From JAEUJM01 sp041918615 (lineage in GTDB: Bacteria > Actinomycetota > Acidimicrobiia > Acidimicrobiales > DATDAH01), in assembly GCA_041918615.1 (NCBI GenBank), contig JAYRVH010000066.1:1-64000 (forward strand): 64,000 nucleotides of DNA, given 5' to 3'. The notes under the pieces were generated by a model. That model saw only the letters and a list, made by a program, of their open reading frames with translations. It was not told the DNA's origin and searched no databases. The position numbers were made by a program, and so were the translations under genes. Below are positions 27,721 to 36,383 of the stretch, in pieces (within the stretch, counting starts at the first letter, position 1; each line of letters begins with the position of its first letter).

Positions 27721-27741
27721 CGTGCCCCGAACGGGAGCACG
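27721..27741. terminator. Possible terminator hairpin between DUF2079 gene and lysA
   Basis: CGTGCCCC and GGGAGCACG can pair around the loop GAAC, with one bulged A. It lies 17 bases before the lysA stop and 68 bases after the DUF2079 stop, so it could end either transcript. No U-tract. Confidence 0.35.
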
Positions 27742-27757
27742 ACGCGAACGGTACGCC

Positions 27758-29026
27758 TCAGACGTCGGCGCGGAGCAGGTCGTCGTAGGTCTCACCACGG
27801 ACCACGAGCCGGGCCTGGCCGTCTCGGCAGAAGAGCACGGGCGGCCGCGGCAGCTTGTTGTAGTTCGACCCCATCGAGTGGCCGTAGGCACCGGTGACCG
27901 GGGTGGCCAACACGTCGCCCACCACGACGTCGGCCGGCACGGCGCCGTCACGGACGAGCACGTCGCCCGACTCGCAGTGCTTGCCGACCACGGTGACCGT
28001 GCGGGTGCGCTCGGCGAGCGTGGCACGGGGCAGGAACGTCTCATAGCCGCTGCCGTAGAGGGCGGGCCGAGGGTTGTCGATCATGCCGCCGTCGACCGCC
28101 ACGTAGGTGCGGATGCCCGGCACCTCCTTGATCGTGCCCACCCGGTACAGGGTGATGGCCGCCTGGGCGACGATGGCGCGACCCGGCTCTGCCACAGGCC
28201 GGGCGCCGATGCCCAGGTCTGCGCAGGCCTCGTTGACCGCAGTCGCCCAATCGGTGATCGTGGGGGCGACCTCGCCCACCACGTAGGCCACCCCGAGCCC
28301 CCCGCCGATGGACAGCTCGGGCAGGCCCAGCGGCGTGACGAACGGGGCCAGCACCTCGACCGCCTCCGCGAAGAAGTCGGCCACGAACACCTGGCTGCCG
28401 ATGTGGGCGTGCACCCCCACCAGGTCGAGCGCATCCGACCCGTCGGCCCGGATGACCGCCGCGGCGGCGTCGCCCGACGCGAGGCCGAAGCCGAACTTGG
28501 AGTCCTGCTGGCCCGTGCGCACGTACTCGTGGGTGTGGGCCTCGACGCCGGGCGTGACCCGGACGAGCACCTTCGGGACGGCGCAACCAGCGGCCACGAG
28601 CGCCTCGATGCGGTCGATCTCGTCGAACGAGTCGACCACGATGCGACCGACGCCGGCGTCGATGGCCTGACGCAGCTCATCGGTCGACTTGTTGTTGCCG
28701 TGCAAGACCAACCGGTCGGCCGGGACGCCGGCGGCGAGCGCCACATGCAGCTCCCCCCCGCTGGCCACGTCGATGTGCATGCCCTCTTCGTGGGCCAACC
28801 GGGCCATGGCCCTGCACAGGAACGCCTTGCCCGCGTAGGCCACCCCGTCGCCGAAGGCGGCGACGGCCTCACGGCACCGGGCGCGCAGGTGCTCCTCGTC
28901 GTACACGAAGAGCGGCGTGCCGTACTCGTCGGCCAGGTCGATCACGTCGCACCCGCCGATCGACAGCCGCCCGGTCTCGTCGATCTCGGCGTTGTCGGGC
29001 AGCAGCTGCCTCGGCAGCGCCGTCAC
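27758..29026 (-). CDS. lysA: Diaminopimelate decarboxylase
   Basis: 422 residues from GTG 29026. This PLP enzyme makes lysine from meso-diaminopimelate. The PLP lysine is in VAYAGKAFLCRA, followed by DVASGGELHVAL, GVHAHIGSQ, SIGGGLGVAY, the substrate-binding EPGRAIVA and the C-terminal CESGDVL (catalytic Cys from the partner subunit) with GAYGHSMGSNYN. It lies 37 bases after argS, the conserved actinobacterial argS-lysA pair. Confidence 0.96.
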   Translation of the reverse strand: MTALPRQLLPDNAEIDETGRLSIGGCDVIDLADEYGTPLFVYDEEHLRARCREAVAAFGDGVAYAGKAFLCRAMARLAHEEGMHIDVASGGELHVALAAGVPADRLVLHGNNKSTDELRQAIDAGVGRIVVDSFDEIDRIEALVAAGCAVPKVLVRVTPGVEAHTHEYVRTGQQDSKFGFGLASGDAAAAVIRADGSDALDLVGVHAHIGSQVFVADFFAEAVEVLAPFVTPLGLPELSIGGGLGVAYVVGEVAPTITDWATAVNEACADLGIGARPVAEPGRAIVAQAAITLYRVGTIKEVPGIRTYVAVDGGMIDNPRPALYGSGYETFLPRATLAERTRTVTVVGKHCESGDVLVRDGAVPADVVVGDVLATPVTGAYGHSMGSNYNKLPRPPVLFCRDGQARLVVRGETYDDLLRADV

Positions 29027-29063
29027 TGCCGCGAGCTCCCTGTCGGAACACGGCGTTGCCGGG

Positions 29064-30683
29064 TCACATCGACTCCGGGGCGGAGACCCCGAGCAGGTCG
29101 AGCCCGATGGCCAGGCCGACGCCCGCGGCCTCGACCAGCCACAGACGGGCCTGGGTCAGCTCGGGCGGCACACCCTCGCCCATCACGTAGCAGTCGTGGT
29201 AGAAGCCGTGGAACCGCCCGGCGAGCTCGCGCACCCAGGTGGCGATCTGGTGCGGCGCACGCGCCCCACAGGCCGTGGCCACGGTGTCGGTGAGCTCGGA
29301 CAGGCTGCGCAGGACATCGAGCTCGCGCTCGTGGCCGAGCAGGGCGAGGTCGACCTGGGCGAGGGCCGACCGGACCACCCCGCGCTCGGCGGCAACCCTG
29401 GCGATGGAGTGGATCCGGGCGTGCGCGTACTGCACGTAGAAGACCGGGTTCTCCATCGCCTCGCTGGCCACCACGTCGAGGTCGAACGTCTGGCGGGTGT
29501 CGACGGACTGGAGCAGGAACGTGAGGCGGGCGGCGTCGGGACCGACCTCGTCGAGCACCTCGGCCAGGGTGATCAGGTCACCCGAGCGCTTGGACAGCTT
29601 CACGACCTCGCCGTCGCGCATGAGGTTGACCATCTGGGTGATGGGCACCTCGAAACGGTCGGGGTCGTGGCCGAGCGCCTCGAGCGCGGCCTGCATCCGA
29701 GGGACGTAGCCATGATGGTCGGAGCCCCAGATGTCGATGAGCAGCTCGAACCCGCGGGCCAGCTTGTCCCGGTGATAGGCGATGTCGGGGAGCAGGTAGG
29801 TGTACTCGCCGTCGGACTTGACGAGGACACGGTCCTTGTCGTCGCCGAAGTCGGTGCTGCGCAGCCACACGGCGCCGTCCGCCTCGAAGGCCACCCCCCG
29901 CTCGCGCAGGTCGGCGAGAGTGGACGCGATCGCCCCGGAGTCGACCAGCGACCGCTCGCTGAACCAGTGGTCGAAGACGACGTTCATCCGCTGGAGGGTG
30001 CCGCGCTGGTCGGCGATCGCCCGCTGCTCGCCCCATTCGGTGGCGTCGACCCCGTCGGGCATCTCGGCTGCCCATTCGGTGACGTACGCGCCCTGGTACC
30101 CGTCGGCCGGCGGTTCCCGGCCGGCCTTGCGGGCCGCCAGCGATGCGCCGAACAGGTCCATCTGCACGCCGCGGTCGTTGATGTAGAACTCGCGGTGCAC
30201 GGCGTAGCCGCATCGCTCGAGCAGGCGTGCCACCGAGTCGCCGTACGCGGCACCCCGCCCGTGGCCGGCATGCACCGGCCCGGTGGGGTTGGCGCTCACG
30301 AACTCGACGTTCACCCGTGTGCCCGCACCGAGGTCGGGGCGGGCGTAGCCGTGGGCGCCGGCGTCGACGACCCCGCGCAGCACCTCGTGCAGCCACGAGT
30401 CGTGGAGTCGGAAGTTGACGAAGCCCGGGCCCGCCAATTCGACCGCGGCGACGTGCGCCGGCGGATCGGCATTGAGCCGCCCGGCTATCTCGGTGGCGAG
30501 CTCACGGGGGTTGCGCCCGGCGGCCTTTGCCGCGGCCAGTGCGACGTTGCTCGACCAGTCGCCGTGCTCACGTCGGGCCGGGCGCTCGAGGGCGATCCCC
30601 GACGGCGGTGCGTCGACCCCGAGGTCGGCGAGGACCCCGGCGAGCGAGTCCTGCAGGGTGTCTCTGATCGCGGCCACCCCCAA
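29064..30683 (-). CDS. argS: Arginyl-tRNA synthetase
   Basis: 539 residues, counting from TTG 30683; GTG 30677 two codons later is equally possible. N-terminal additional domain (1-110), then the HIGH motif as PTGPVHAGHGRGAAYGDS, the NDRG/QM loop, KSDGEYTYLLPDIAYH, the KMSKS equivalent VKLSKRSGDLITL, and the anticodon-binding helical domain with YVQYAHARI. It charges tRNA-Arg; a tRNA-Arg gene lies about 5.4 kb away. Confidence 0.95.
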   Translation of the reverse strand: MGVAAIRDTLQDSLAGVLADLGVDAPPSGIALERPARREHGDWSSNVALAAAKAAGRNPRELATEIAGRLNADPPAHVAAVELAGPGFVNFRLHDSWLHEVLRGVVDAGAHGYARPDLGAGTRVNVEFVSANPTGPVHAGHGRGAAYGDSVARLLERCGYAVHREFYINDRGVQMDLFGASLAARKAGREPPADGYQGAYVTEWAAEMPDGVDATEWGEQRAIADQRGTLQRMNVVFDHWFSERSLVDSGAIASTLADLRERGVAFEADGAVWLRSTDFGDDKDRVLVKSDGEYTYLLPDIAYHRDKLARGFELLIDIWGSDHHGYVPRMQAALEALGHDPDRFEVPITQMVNLMRDGEVVKLSKRSGDLITLAEVLDEVGPDAARLTFLLQSVDTRQTFDLDVVASEAMENPVFYVQYAHARIHSIARVAAERGVVRSALAQVDLALLGHERELDVLRSLSELTDTVATACGARAPHQIATWVRELAGRFHGFYHDCYVMGEGVPPELTQARLWLVEAAGVGLAIGLDLLGVSAPESM

Positions 30684-30823
30684 TATTGGCTCTTCGGCTG
30701 ACGCCTCATCGCATCGTTACGGCTCGCTCGTCCCTCGCTCGCCTCGCCTCCTGCTGCGCAGTGGAGCGGAGCGGACGGCGATGCCGCTCCGACCGAGGAG
30801 CACGAGGATCCGGCCCGAGACCA

Positions 30824-31735
30824 TCACCAGGCGATCTCGGCGCAGCCCTCGTGGGTCTCGGGCTCGACCTGGAGCGTGGCGTGATCGATGCCGTGGTCGA
30901 CGCGCAGCAGGTGACGGGCCTGGTCGAGCACCCCGTGCGCATCGGCATCGACGGCCACCATCAGGTGGGCCGACACGACCTCCATGTCCGACGTGAGCGT
31001 CCACACGTGGAGGTCGTGGACCCCCACCACACCGTCCACGCCCGCCAGGTCCGCCTCCATGGCGTCGAGGTCGAGCCCGGGTGGCGCGGCCTGGACCAGG
31101 ATGCGGAGCGCCCGTCCACCCAGGCTCCAGGCCCGGGGCAGGATCCACAACCCGATGGCCACGCCGACGACCGTGTCGACCCACTGCCAGCCCGTGAGCC
31201 CCAGCACGACCGCGCTCACGATCACGCCCAGGGACGCAACCGTGTCGGACAGCACCTCGAGGTACGCGCCCTCCACGTTGAGCGACTCCTTCGACCCCTC
31301 GCGCAGCAGGGCGAAGGCCACCAGGTTGGCGAGCAGGCCCAGCGTGGCCACGACGAGGACCGCCGCCGCGTCGACCTCGTGCGGGCGCGTGAGGCGCAGG
31401 ACGGCCTCGACGAGCACGTAGATCGCCACGCCGAAGAGCAGCACGGCGTTGGCGAGCGCAGCCAGGATCTCGAGGCGGTAGAGGCCGAAGGTGTGGTGGC
31501 GACGGTCGCTGCCGCTCGTCGCCAGCTGGATCGCGGCAAGGGCCATGCCCATGCCGAGCACGTCGGTGAGCATGTGCCCGGCATCGGACAGCAACGCCAA
31601 CGAGTTGGTGAGCACCCCCGCCACGACCTCGACGACCATGAAGACGACGAGCACGGCGAACGCCGCCGCGAGGCGACCCTTGTGCCGTTCGCCGGCACGG
31701 ATCCCCCCGTGCGCATGGTCGTGCCTGCCACTCAC
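30824..31735 (-). CDS. Cation diffusion facilitator (CzcD/ZitB family) metal exporter
   Basis: 303 residues from GTG 31735, with GGGGAGA upstream. Six membrane segments and a soluble ferredoxin-like C-terminal domain (about 210-300). A short His-rich N-terminus (RHDHAH) is present. Metal-site residues: SDAGHMLTD in segment 2 and EVLSD in segment 5, where the usual His is Glu, a variant also common in actinobacterial members. It probably exports zinc, cobalt or a similar ion against protons. It overlaps the upstream membrane gene by four bases, so the two are coupled. Confidence 0.92.
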   Translation of the reverse strand: MSGRHDHAHGGIRAGERHKGRLAAAFAVLVVFMVVEVVAGVLTNSLALLSDAGHMLTDVLGMGMALAAIQLATSGSDRRHHTFGLYRLEILAALANAVLLFGVAIYVLVEAVLRLTRPHEVDAAAVLVVATLGLLANLVAFALLREGSKESLNVEGAYLEVLSDTVASLGVIVSAVVLGLTGWQWVDTVVGVAIGLWILPRAWSLGGRALRILVQAAPPGLDLDAMEADLAGVDGVVGVHDLHVWTLTSDMEVVSAHLMVAVDADAHGVLDQARHLLRVDHGIDHATLQVEPETHEGCAEIAW

Positions 31736-32190
31736 GGCGTCTCCCCGGCCGGCCCACCGGCGGGCGCACGCAGGGGTACGAGACCGTCGCGTCGCAGGAC
31801 ACGCAGACCGGCGTAGCCCAGGAACAGGTCGGCGGCCACCTCGATCGACGCGGCCGCCCACGAGAACCAGATGACGTCGCCCGTGACGAACGAGTCGCTG
31901 AACGCGCCCCAATCGGGAAGGAAGTGCACGGCCACGAAACCGGCCGCACTGCCGAACCCGACGGCCACCGCGGCGGCCGGCGCCCACCGGTGGCCCGCCA
32001 GGACGAGGATGACGGTGGCCAGCCCGAGCACGCCCTGGAGGTTGCCCCCCCAGAAGACCGCATCGGTGAGGACCCCGAAGCCCCGCCGGAGGTGGTCGGC
32101 GCCGTGGATCACGTACGCGACCACGAAGAGGACCGCGGCCAGACGCAACCGCTTGTCGTCGCGTCCCCTGCTCGTTGCGGGAGAGGTCAT
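31732..32190 (-). CDS. Small four-helix membrane protein coupled to the metal exporter
   Basis: 152 residues from ATG 32190, with AAGGA upstream. Four membrane segments (about 18-35, 52-72, 75-100 and 110-130) with HGADHLRRGFGVL after the first. No family recognised with certainty. The stop overlaps the start of the cation diffusion facilitator, suggesting a partner or co-regulated function in metal handling. The 182 bases upstream separate it from the divergent glycosidase and hold no obvious motif. Confidence 0.7.
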   Translation of the reverse strand: MTSPATSRGRDDKRLRLAAVLFVVAYVIHGADHLRRGFGVLTDAVFWGGNLQGVLGLATVILVLAGHRWAPAAAVAVGFGSAAGFVAVHFLPDWGAFSDSFVTGDVIWFSWAAASIEVAADLFLGYAGLRVLRRDGLVPLRAPAGGPAGETP

Positions 32191-32372
32191 CCCTGTCCTT
32201 CCCGGCGCGGGATCGCACCTGGTCGCGTGCTCCTCCAGCAAGGTAGTCACCCCGGGCCCCGGCCGGGAAGCGCTTCGCTCCGCTGCAGGGGGCCCGCGCT
32301 GCAACGGCGGGCCAGTCGCCACACCGTGATGCATGATGAGCCGGCGCGTCGACGACCCGGGGGCTCAACGAA

Positions 32373-34397
32373 ATGAAGATCGACAGCAGCAGCGCGGGCC
32401 TGACCTTCTCGCAGGGCGAAGGCCGGGTCGGGCTCGGGCCCGCGCTCCCGTCGGTGCAGTGGGTGGAGGACGGTGACGAGCAGACGTGGGCCCCGACCGC
32501 TCTCGCCGTCGACGGCGATCTGTCCACCGCCCGCGACGGTCCCCGCGGCCTGGCCGTCGAGCTCGAGACCTGGCCCGTCGGCGACGGGCAGGCCGAATGT
32601 CGCGGTCGGGTGGCCAATCACGGCCCGGCCCCTGTCGGGCTCGAGCGCTTCACGCTGTTGGCCACCGACGCGCTCCGCGTCGGCGAGGACCCCCGTCGCT
32701 GGCGGGCGTACCGCAACGGCTACCAGTCGTGGGCGGGCACCTGGACGATCGGCATGGACGAGGCCGACCGCGACCTGCCCACCACCTTCGCGCGGACCGC
32801 GGCGACCGACGCCCGCCACCCAGCGCCACGGGGCCGTGGCCACGTGCGGTCGGACTCGGTGTCGGCCGTCGTCGAGCCGGTGAGCGGCGACGCCCTCGCA
32901 CTCGGGTTCACCGCGTTGGCCGAGGCCTTCTGCTTCATCGAGCTCGACGCGCCCGACGGCGCGGTCCGGTCGCTGTCGGCGTGGGTCGACCTGGACGGCA
33001 CCCTGTTGCCCCCTGGCGAGCGGACACCCTGGTTCACGGTGCGCATCAGCACCTCGTCCGCCGGGCGGTCGGCGGGCACCCTGGCCCTGCGCGCCGTCGT
33101 CGAAGCGGCGGGAACGGCGATGTCCGCCCGGGGCCGGCGCCAACCTCATCCCGGTGGCTGGTGCTCCTGGTACTACTACTTCACCAAGGTCACCGAGCGC
33201 GACGTGATGACCAACCTCGCCGTGCTCGCCGCCGACGGGCGAGACGGCCCCGTGCTCGGTTGCGAGTACGCGATGGTGGACGACGGCCACCAGTCGGCGA
33301 TCGGCGACTGGCTCGCCACCGATCGCGAGAAGTTCCCGAGCGGCATGGCCGACGTGGCGGCCCGCATCAGGGACGCGGGCTTCGACGCCGGCCTCTGGTG
33401 GGCCCCCTTCCTGGCGTCGGCGAAGTCGGTGGTCGCCGCCGACCACCCCGACTGGCTCGTGCGCAACGGGCGCGGCCGGCCCATCCTGGGGCTGATCAAC
33501 CCCGGGTGGGGGCTCACCACGCCGATGCGGGTGCTCGACACCACCCATCCCGAGGTGCTCGAGCACCTGGCCGAGGTCGCCCGGACGATCGGCTCGAGCT
33601 GGGGCTACCGGATCCAGAAGCTCGACTTCCTGTACGCCGCCGCGCTTCCCGGCGTGCGCCACGACCGAGGGGCCACCCGCGCGCAGGCCCTGCGGCGGGG
33701 CCTCGACGCGGTGCGGGCGGGGGCCGGCCCCGACGGGTTCCTGCTCGGCTGCGGGTGCCCGCTCGGCCCCTCGGTCGGTGTGGTCGACGCCATGCGCATC
33801 GGTGCCGACGTCACGCCTTCGTGGACGAGCCTCGTCGGGCGGACGGTCGGGCGCGATCGCCACGGGCTCTCGACACTGCACGCGCTGTTGAACACGCTCA
33901 CCCGCTCGGTGTTCGACGGCGCGTGGTTCCTCAACGACCCTGACTGCCTCATGGTGCGTGACGCCGACACGAAGCTCACCGAGGAGGAGGTCCGGCTGCT
34001 CTGCACCGTGTTCGGGATGACCGACGGCATGGTCGTGCTCTCCGACCGGCTCGACCGGCTCCCCGCGGCTCGCCGGGCCATGGTCGCCCGGGCCCGTGGC
34101 CTGGCCGGGGGCCGACCCGAGGTCGTCGACCTCTTCGAGCGCGCCCTCCCCGAGCTGATCGTCAGCCGCCACGCCGACGGTCGCGTCGATGTGGGGCTCC
34201 TCAATCTCGCCGACAAGCCCCACCCCGGGTCGGTCGACCTGGGGCGTCTCGGGCTCGGTGACCGTCGCCCGTCGGGCGAAACCGGCCTCGCGGAGTACTG
34301 GACGGGCCGATCCGTTCCCGTCCGCGACGGCATCGCCGACGTGGGCGTCCTGGCACCCCACTCGTCCCGCGTCGTGCAGCTTCCCCCGGCCCCGTGA
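32373..34397 (+). CDS. GH36-like alpha-galactosidase family protein
   Basis: 674 residues from ATG 32373. An N-terminal beta-sandwich domain (1-245) is followed by a (beta/alpha)8 barrel starting HPGGWCSWYYYFTKVTE and CEYAMVDDGHQ, as in GH36/melibiase enzymes. YRIQKLDFLYAAALPG supplies the probable nucleophile Asp (KLD), and MRIGADVTPSW about 55 residues on the likely acid/base Asp. The C-terminal 60-70 residues form a small beta domain. No signal peptide, so it would work on imported oligosaccharides. Exact sugar specificity cannot be read from sequence. Confidence 0.8.
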   Translation: MKIDSSSAGLTFSQGEGRVGLGPALPSVQWVEDGDEQTWAPTALAVDGDLSTARDGPRGLAVELETWPVGDGQAECRGRVANHGPAPVGLERFTLLATDALRVGEDPRRWRAYRNGYQSWAGTWTIGMDEADRDLPTTFARTAATDARHPAPRGRGHVRSDSVSAVVEPVSGDALALGFTALAEAFCFIELDAPDGAVRSLSAWVDLDGTLLPPGERTPWFTVRISTSSAGRSAGTLALRAVVEAAGTAMSARGRRQPHPGGWCSWYYYFTKVTERDVMTNLAVLAADGRDGPVLGCEYAMVDDGHQSAIGDWLATDREKFPSGMADVAARIRDAGFDAGLWWAPFLASAKSVVAADHPDWLVRNGRGRPILGLINPGWGLTTPMRVLDTTHPEVLEHLAEVARTIGSSWGYRIQKLDFLYAAALPGVRHDRGATRAQALRRGLDAVRAGAGPDGFLLGCGCPLGPSVGVVDAMRIGADVTPSWTSLVGRTVGRDRHGLSTLHALLNTLTRSVFDGAWFLNDPDCLMVRDADTKLTEEEVRLLCTVFGMTDGMVVLSDRLDRLPAARRAMVARARGLAGGRPEVVDLFERALPELIVSRHADGRVDVGLLNLADKPHPGSVDLGRLGLGDRRPSGETGLAEYWTGRSVPVRDGIADVGVLAPHSSRVVQLPPAP

Positions 34398-34463
34398 GCG
34401 CCGGCGATCGCTGGGCCCAGCTCGAGCTCCGATCGACACCCCCCGATGGTCGTGAAGGGTCGG

Positions 34464-36008
34464 TCAGGCGGGGCGGGGCCGACTGCCCACGAGGATTCGG
34501 CCCTCGTCGGCCCAACCGCGGGTATCGCGCACGGCGACCATCGAGAGACGGAACTCGCGGTCGCCGCACCGGGCGAGGGCGTCGACCCGATCGGGCCCGT
34601 CGGCCAAGACCTGGTACTCGGTCATGGTGCCGTACCTGGCGGTGAGGGCGTCGCGGAGCCTGGACGCCGGCAGGCCGATCAGATCGGCGGCGTCGACGCC
34701 GAAGAACTCGAGCGGCGAGCCGACACACTCGCGGATCAGGTCGTCGGGGCCGACGGAGACCACCTGGACCACCTCGTCGCCGGCGAAGGCCGAGATGTCC
34801 AGCCGAGCCGCTTCGTCACTCGTGGGGCCCGCACCCTGGCGGGGGAGGTCGAGGATGTCGTAGGCCGAGGCCGCCCATTGCGAGTCGTGCGTGTCGGACG
34901 CGGCGCCGGTCTCGACCCAGCTCGCGATGCGGGCGAGCTCGCGTCGCCACGTGTCGGCGTTGAGGCGCAACTGCGGCGCCACCGTGGCGGACCGGGCCTG
35001 GAGCAGGCGGTGCACCTCGAGCATCTCGTCGTGGGGCAGGCGGGCGATGCTGCAGTGCCCCGGGTGGTGGACCACGCTCACGTTCACGCGGATGTCGCGT
35101 GCCTCGGCGAACAGCAACATGTCGGCGAACTCGTGGTGGTTCTGCACCATGAGGCAGTAGTTGATGGCCAGGCGCGTGCCCCGCCCATGGGCGTAGTCGC
35201 AGAACCGATCGAGGTTCGCCATCACCTCGTCGAAGTCCGCGTCGACCCGGATGGACTCGTAGGTCTGGCGGGTCACGCCGTCGATCGAGAACGTGAAGCT
35301 CATCGGGAGCTGCTCGAGCACCCGCTCGACCCGCCGGTTCCACTGGGTCGCGTTCGTGACAACGGTGCAGCCGAGGCTGGGCGAGACCTCGGCGATGAGC
35401 TCCCAGGCCCGGAAGTTCTCCGCGCCGAGGAAGGGCTCGCCGCCGGCGAACTGCGCCTCGTCGAGGTGGGGGAGGAACGCGGCGAGGTCCTCGAAGAACT
35501 CGTCGCCGTACACCTTGGCGAGCGGCGCCCGTCGCTCGCGGTGGATGCGGATGGACGACGACAGATCGCCGTTGCACTGGATGCACTGCAGGTTGCAGGC
35601 GTTGCTGAGGTTGAACTCCATGAAGCTCGGCCACGCGGTGGCGGCACCCTCGCCCTGCAGGCGGACGGCCCGCCCGTCGAAGCTCGCGGGGTACGAGCTC
35701 TCGCGGCCTTCCTGGGCCACCTCGGTGCCGCAGCCCTGGCAGCCGAGCGACCAGTCGTCGACGGCGAGGTGGTCGACGAGCGCCCGGCGGCGTGCGCCCG
35801 CCCAGATCTCGCGAAGCGGCTCGGCGGCCACGTTGCCGAGCGGATGTGCCACGTTGCGACAACAGGCCCGCACCTCGCCGTCGGGGTCGAAGTAGAGCTG
35901 GACCATGGGCGCGTAGCACGCCGAGTAGGGACGCCCGCCGGGCTCGACGAGCGCTCGACCCGGCCGACGGAGCGGGACGGGGATCGCCGGGAGGCGGCTC
36001 TTCTGCAT
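34464..36008 (-). CDS. SPASM-radical SAM-PAS fusion protein
   Basis: 514 residues from ATG 36008; longer frames reach into the tRNA. Residues 28-95 look like a SPASM-type auxiliary cluster region placed at the N-terminus (C31, C49-C50, LGNV...LREIWAG, C90xxC93). Residues 125-345 form a radical SAM domain with C138xxxC142xxC145, the GGEPFL motif and VTNAT. Residues about 405-510 resemble a PAS domain (VVQVVSVGPDDLIRECVGSP, then DLIGLPASRLRDAL). Radical SAM/SPASM enzymes modify peptides or proteins. No precursor peptide was found nearby. PAS suggests sensing or partner binding. Function unknown. Confidence 0.8.
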   Translation of the reverse strand: MQKSRLPAIPVPLRRPGRALVEPGGRPYSACYAPMVQLYFDPDGEVRACCRNVAHPLGNVAAEPLREIWAGARRRALVDHLAVDDWSLGCQGCGTEVAQEGRESSYPASFDGRAVRLQGEGAATAWPSFMEFNLSNACNLQCIQCNGDLSSSIRIHRERRAPLAKVYGDEFFEDLAAFLPHLDEAQFAGGEPFLGAENFRAWELIAEVSPSLGCTVVTNATQWNRRVERVLEQLPMSFTFSIDGVTRQTYESIRVDADFDEVMANLDRFCDYAHGRGTRLAINYCLMVQNHHEFADMLLFAEARDIRVNVSVVHHPGHCSIARLPHDEMLEVHRLLQARSATVAPQLRLNADTWRRELARIASWVETGAASDTHDSQWAASAYDILDLPRQGAGPTSDEAARLDISAFAGDEVVQVVSVGPDDLIRECVGSPLEFFGVDAADLIGLPASRLRDALTARYGTMTEYQVLADGPDRVDALARCGDREFRLSMVAVRDTRGWADEGRILVGSRPRPA

Positions 36009-36063
36009 GGGCGACGCCGCTCCTCGGGGTACGTGCCAGGACAAGGCGCAGGCTACCAACGAG

Positions 36064-36135
36064 CGCCCTCGGCAGGATTCGAACCTGCGCACACGCCTCC
36101 GGAGGGCGATGCTCTATCCACTGAGCTACGAGGGC
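36064..36135 (-). tRNA. tRNA-Arg (anticodon CCG)
   Basis: Complete cloverleaf without encoded CCA: acceptor GCCCTCG/CGAGGGC, D-arm GCTC-AGTGGATA-GAGC, anticodon loop CTCCGGA (anticodon CCG, reading CGG), T-arm GCAGG-TTCGAAT-CCTGC and discriminator G. The outermost anticodon-stem pair is a T-T mismatch. The CGG codon is heavily used in this GC-rich DNA. Confidence 0.93.
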
Positions 36136-36160
36136 AGGCTGGCGATCCTACCCGGCCCCG

Positions 36161-36381
36161 GGCCCGAGCGGCCCGACGGCGAAGCCCCTGGAGCGGGAAA
36201 CAGGCCCGAGCGGCCCGACGGCGAAGCCCCAGAGCGGGAAACAGGCCCGAGCGGCCCGACGGCGAAGCCCCAGAGCGGGAAACAGGCCCGAGCGGCCCGA
36301 CGGCGAAGCCCCAGGAGCGGGAAACAGGCCCGAGCGGCCCGACGGCGAAGCCCCAGGAGCGGGAAACGGGTCCGAGCGGCC
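36161..36381. repeat. Five tandem 41-42 bp direct repeats plus a partial sixth
   Basis: Near-identical units begin at 36161, 36203, 36244, 36285 and 36327, each starting GGCCCGAGCGGCCCGACGGC and ending GCGGGAAACA (last copy GCGGGAAACG). A partial copy follows at 36369. Copies differ mainly by one G (CCAGAGC versus CCAGGAGC, or CCTGGAGC in the first). There are no spacers, so it is a minisatellite, not a CRISPR. It lies between tRNA-Arg and the stop codon of the LytR-CpsA-Psr gene. Confidence 0.95.
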
Positions 36382-36383
36382 CG

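Noticed and set aside
32247..34439. 730-residue minus-strand open frame
   Set aside because: Antisense of the GH36-like gene, with no motifs.
36064..36135. tRNA-Arg as an integration site for a mobile island
   Set aside because: No integrase and no second copy of the tRNA 3' end nearby. Neighbouring genes look native.
36161..36381. CRISPR array
   Set aside because: The repeats are directly abutting with no unique spacers, and no cas genes are present.
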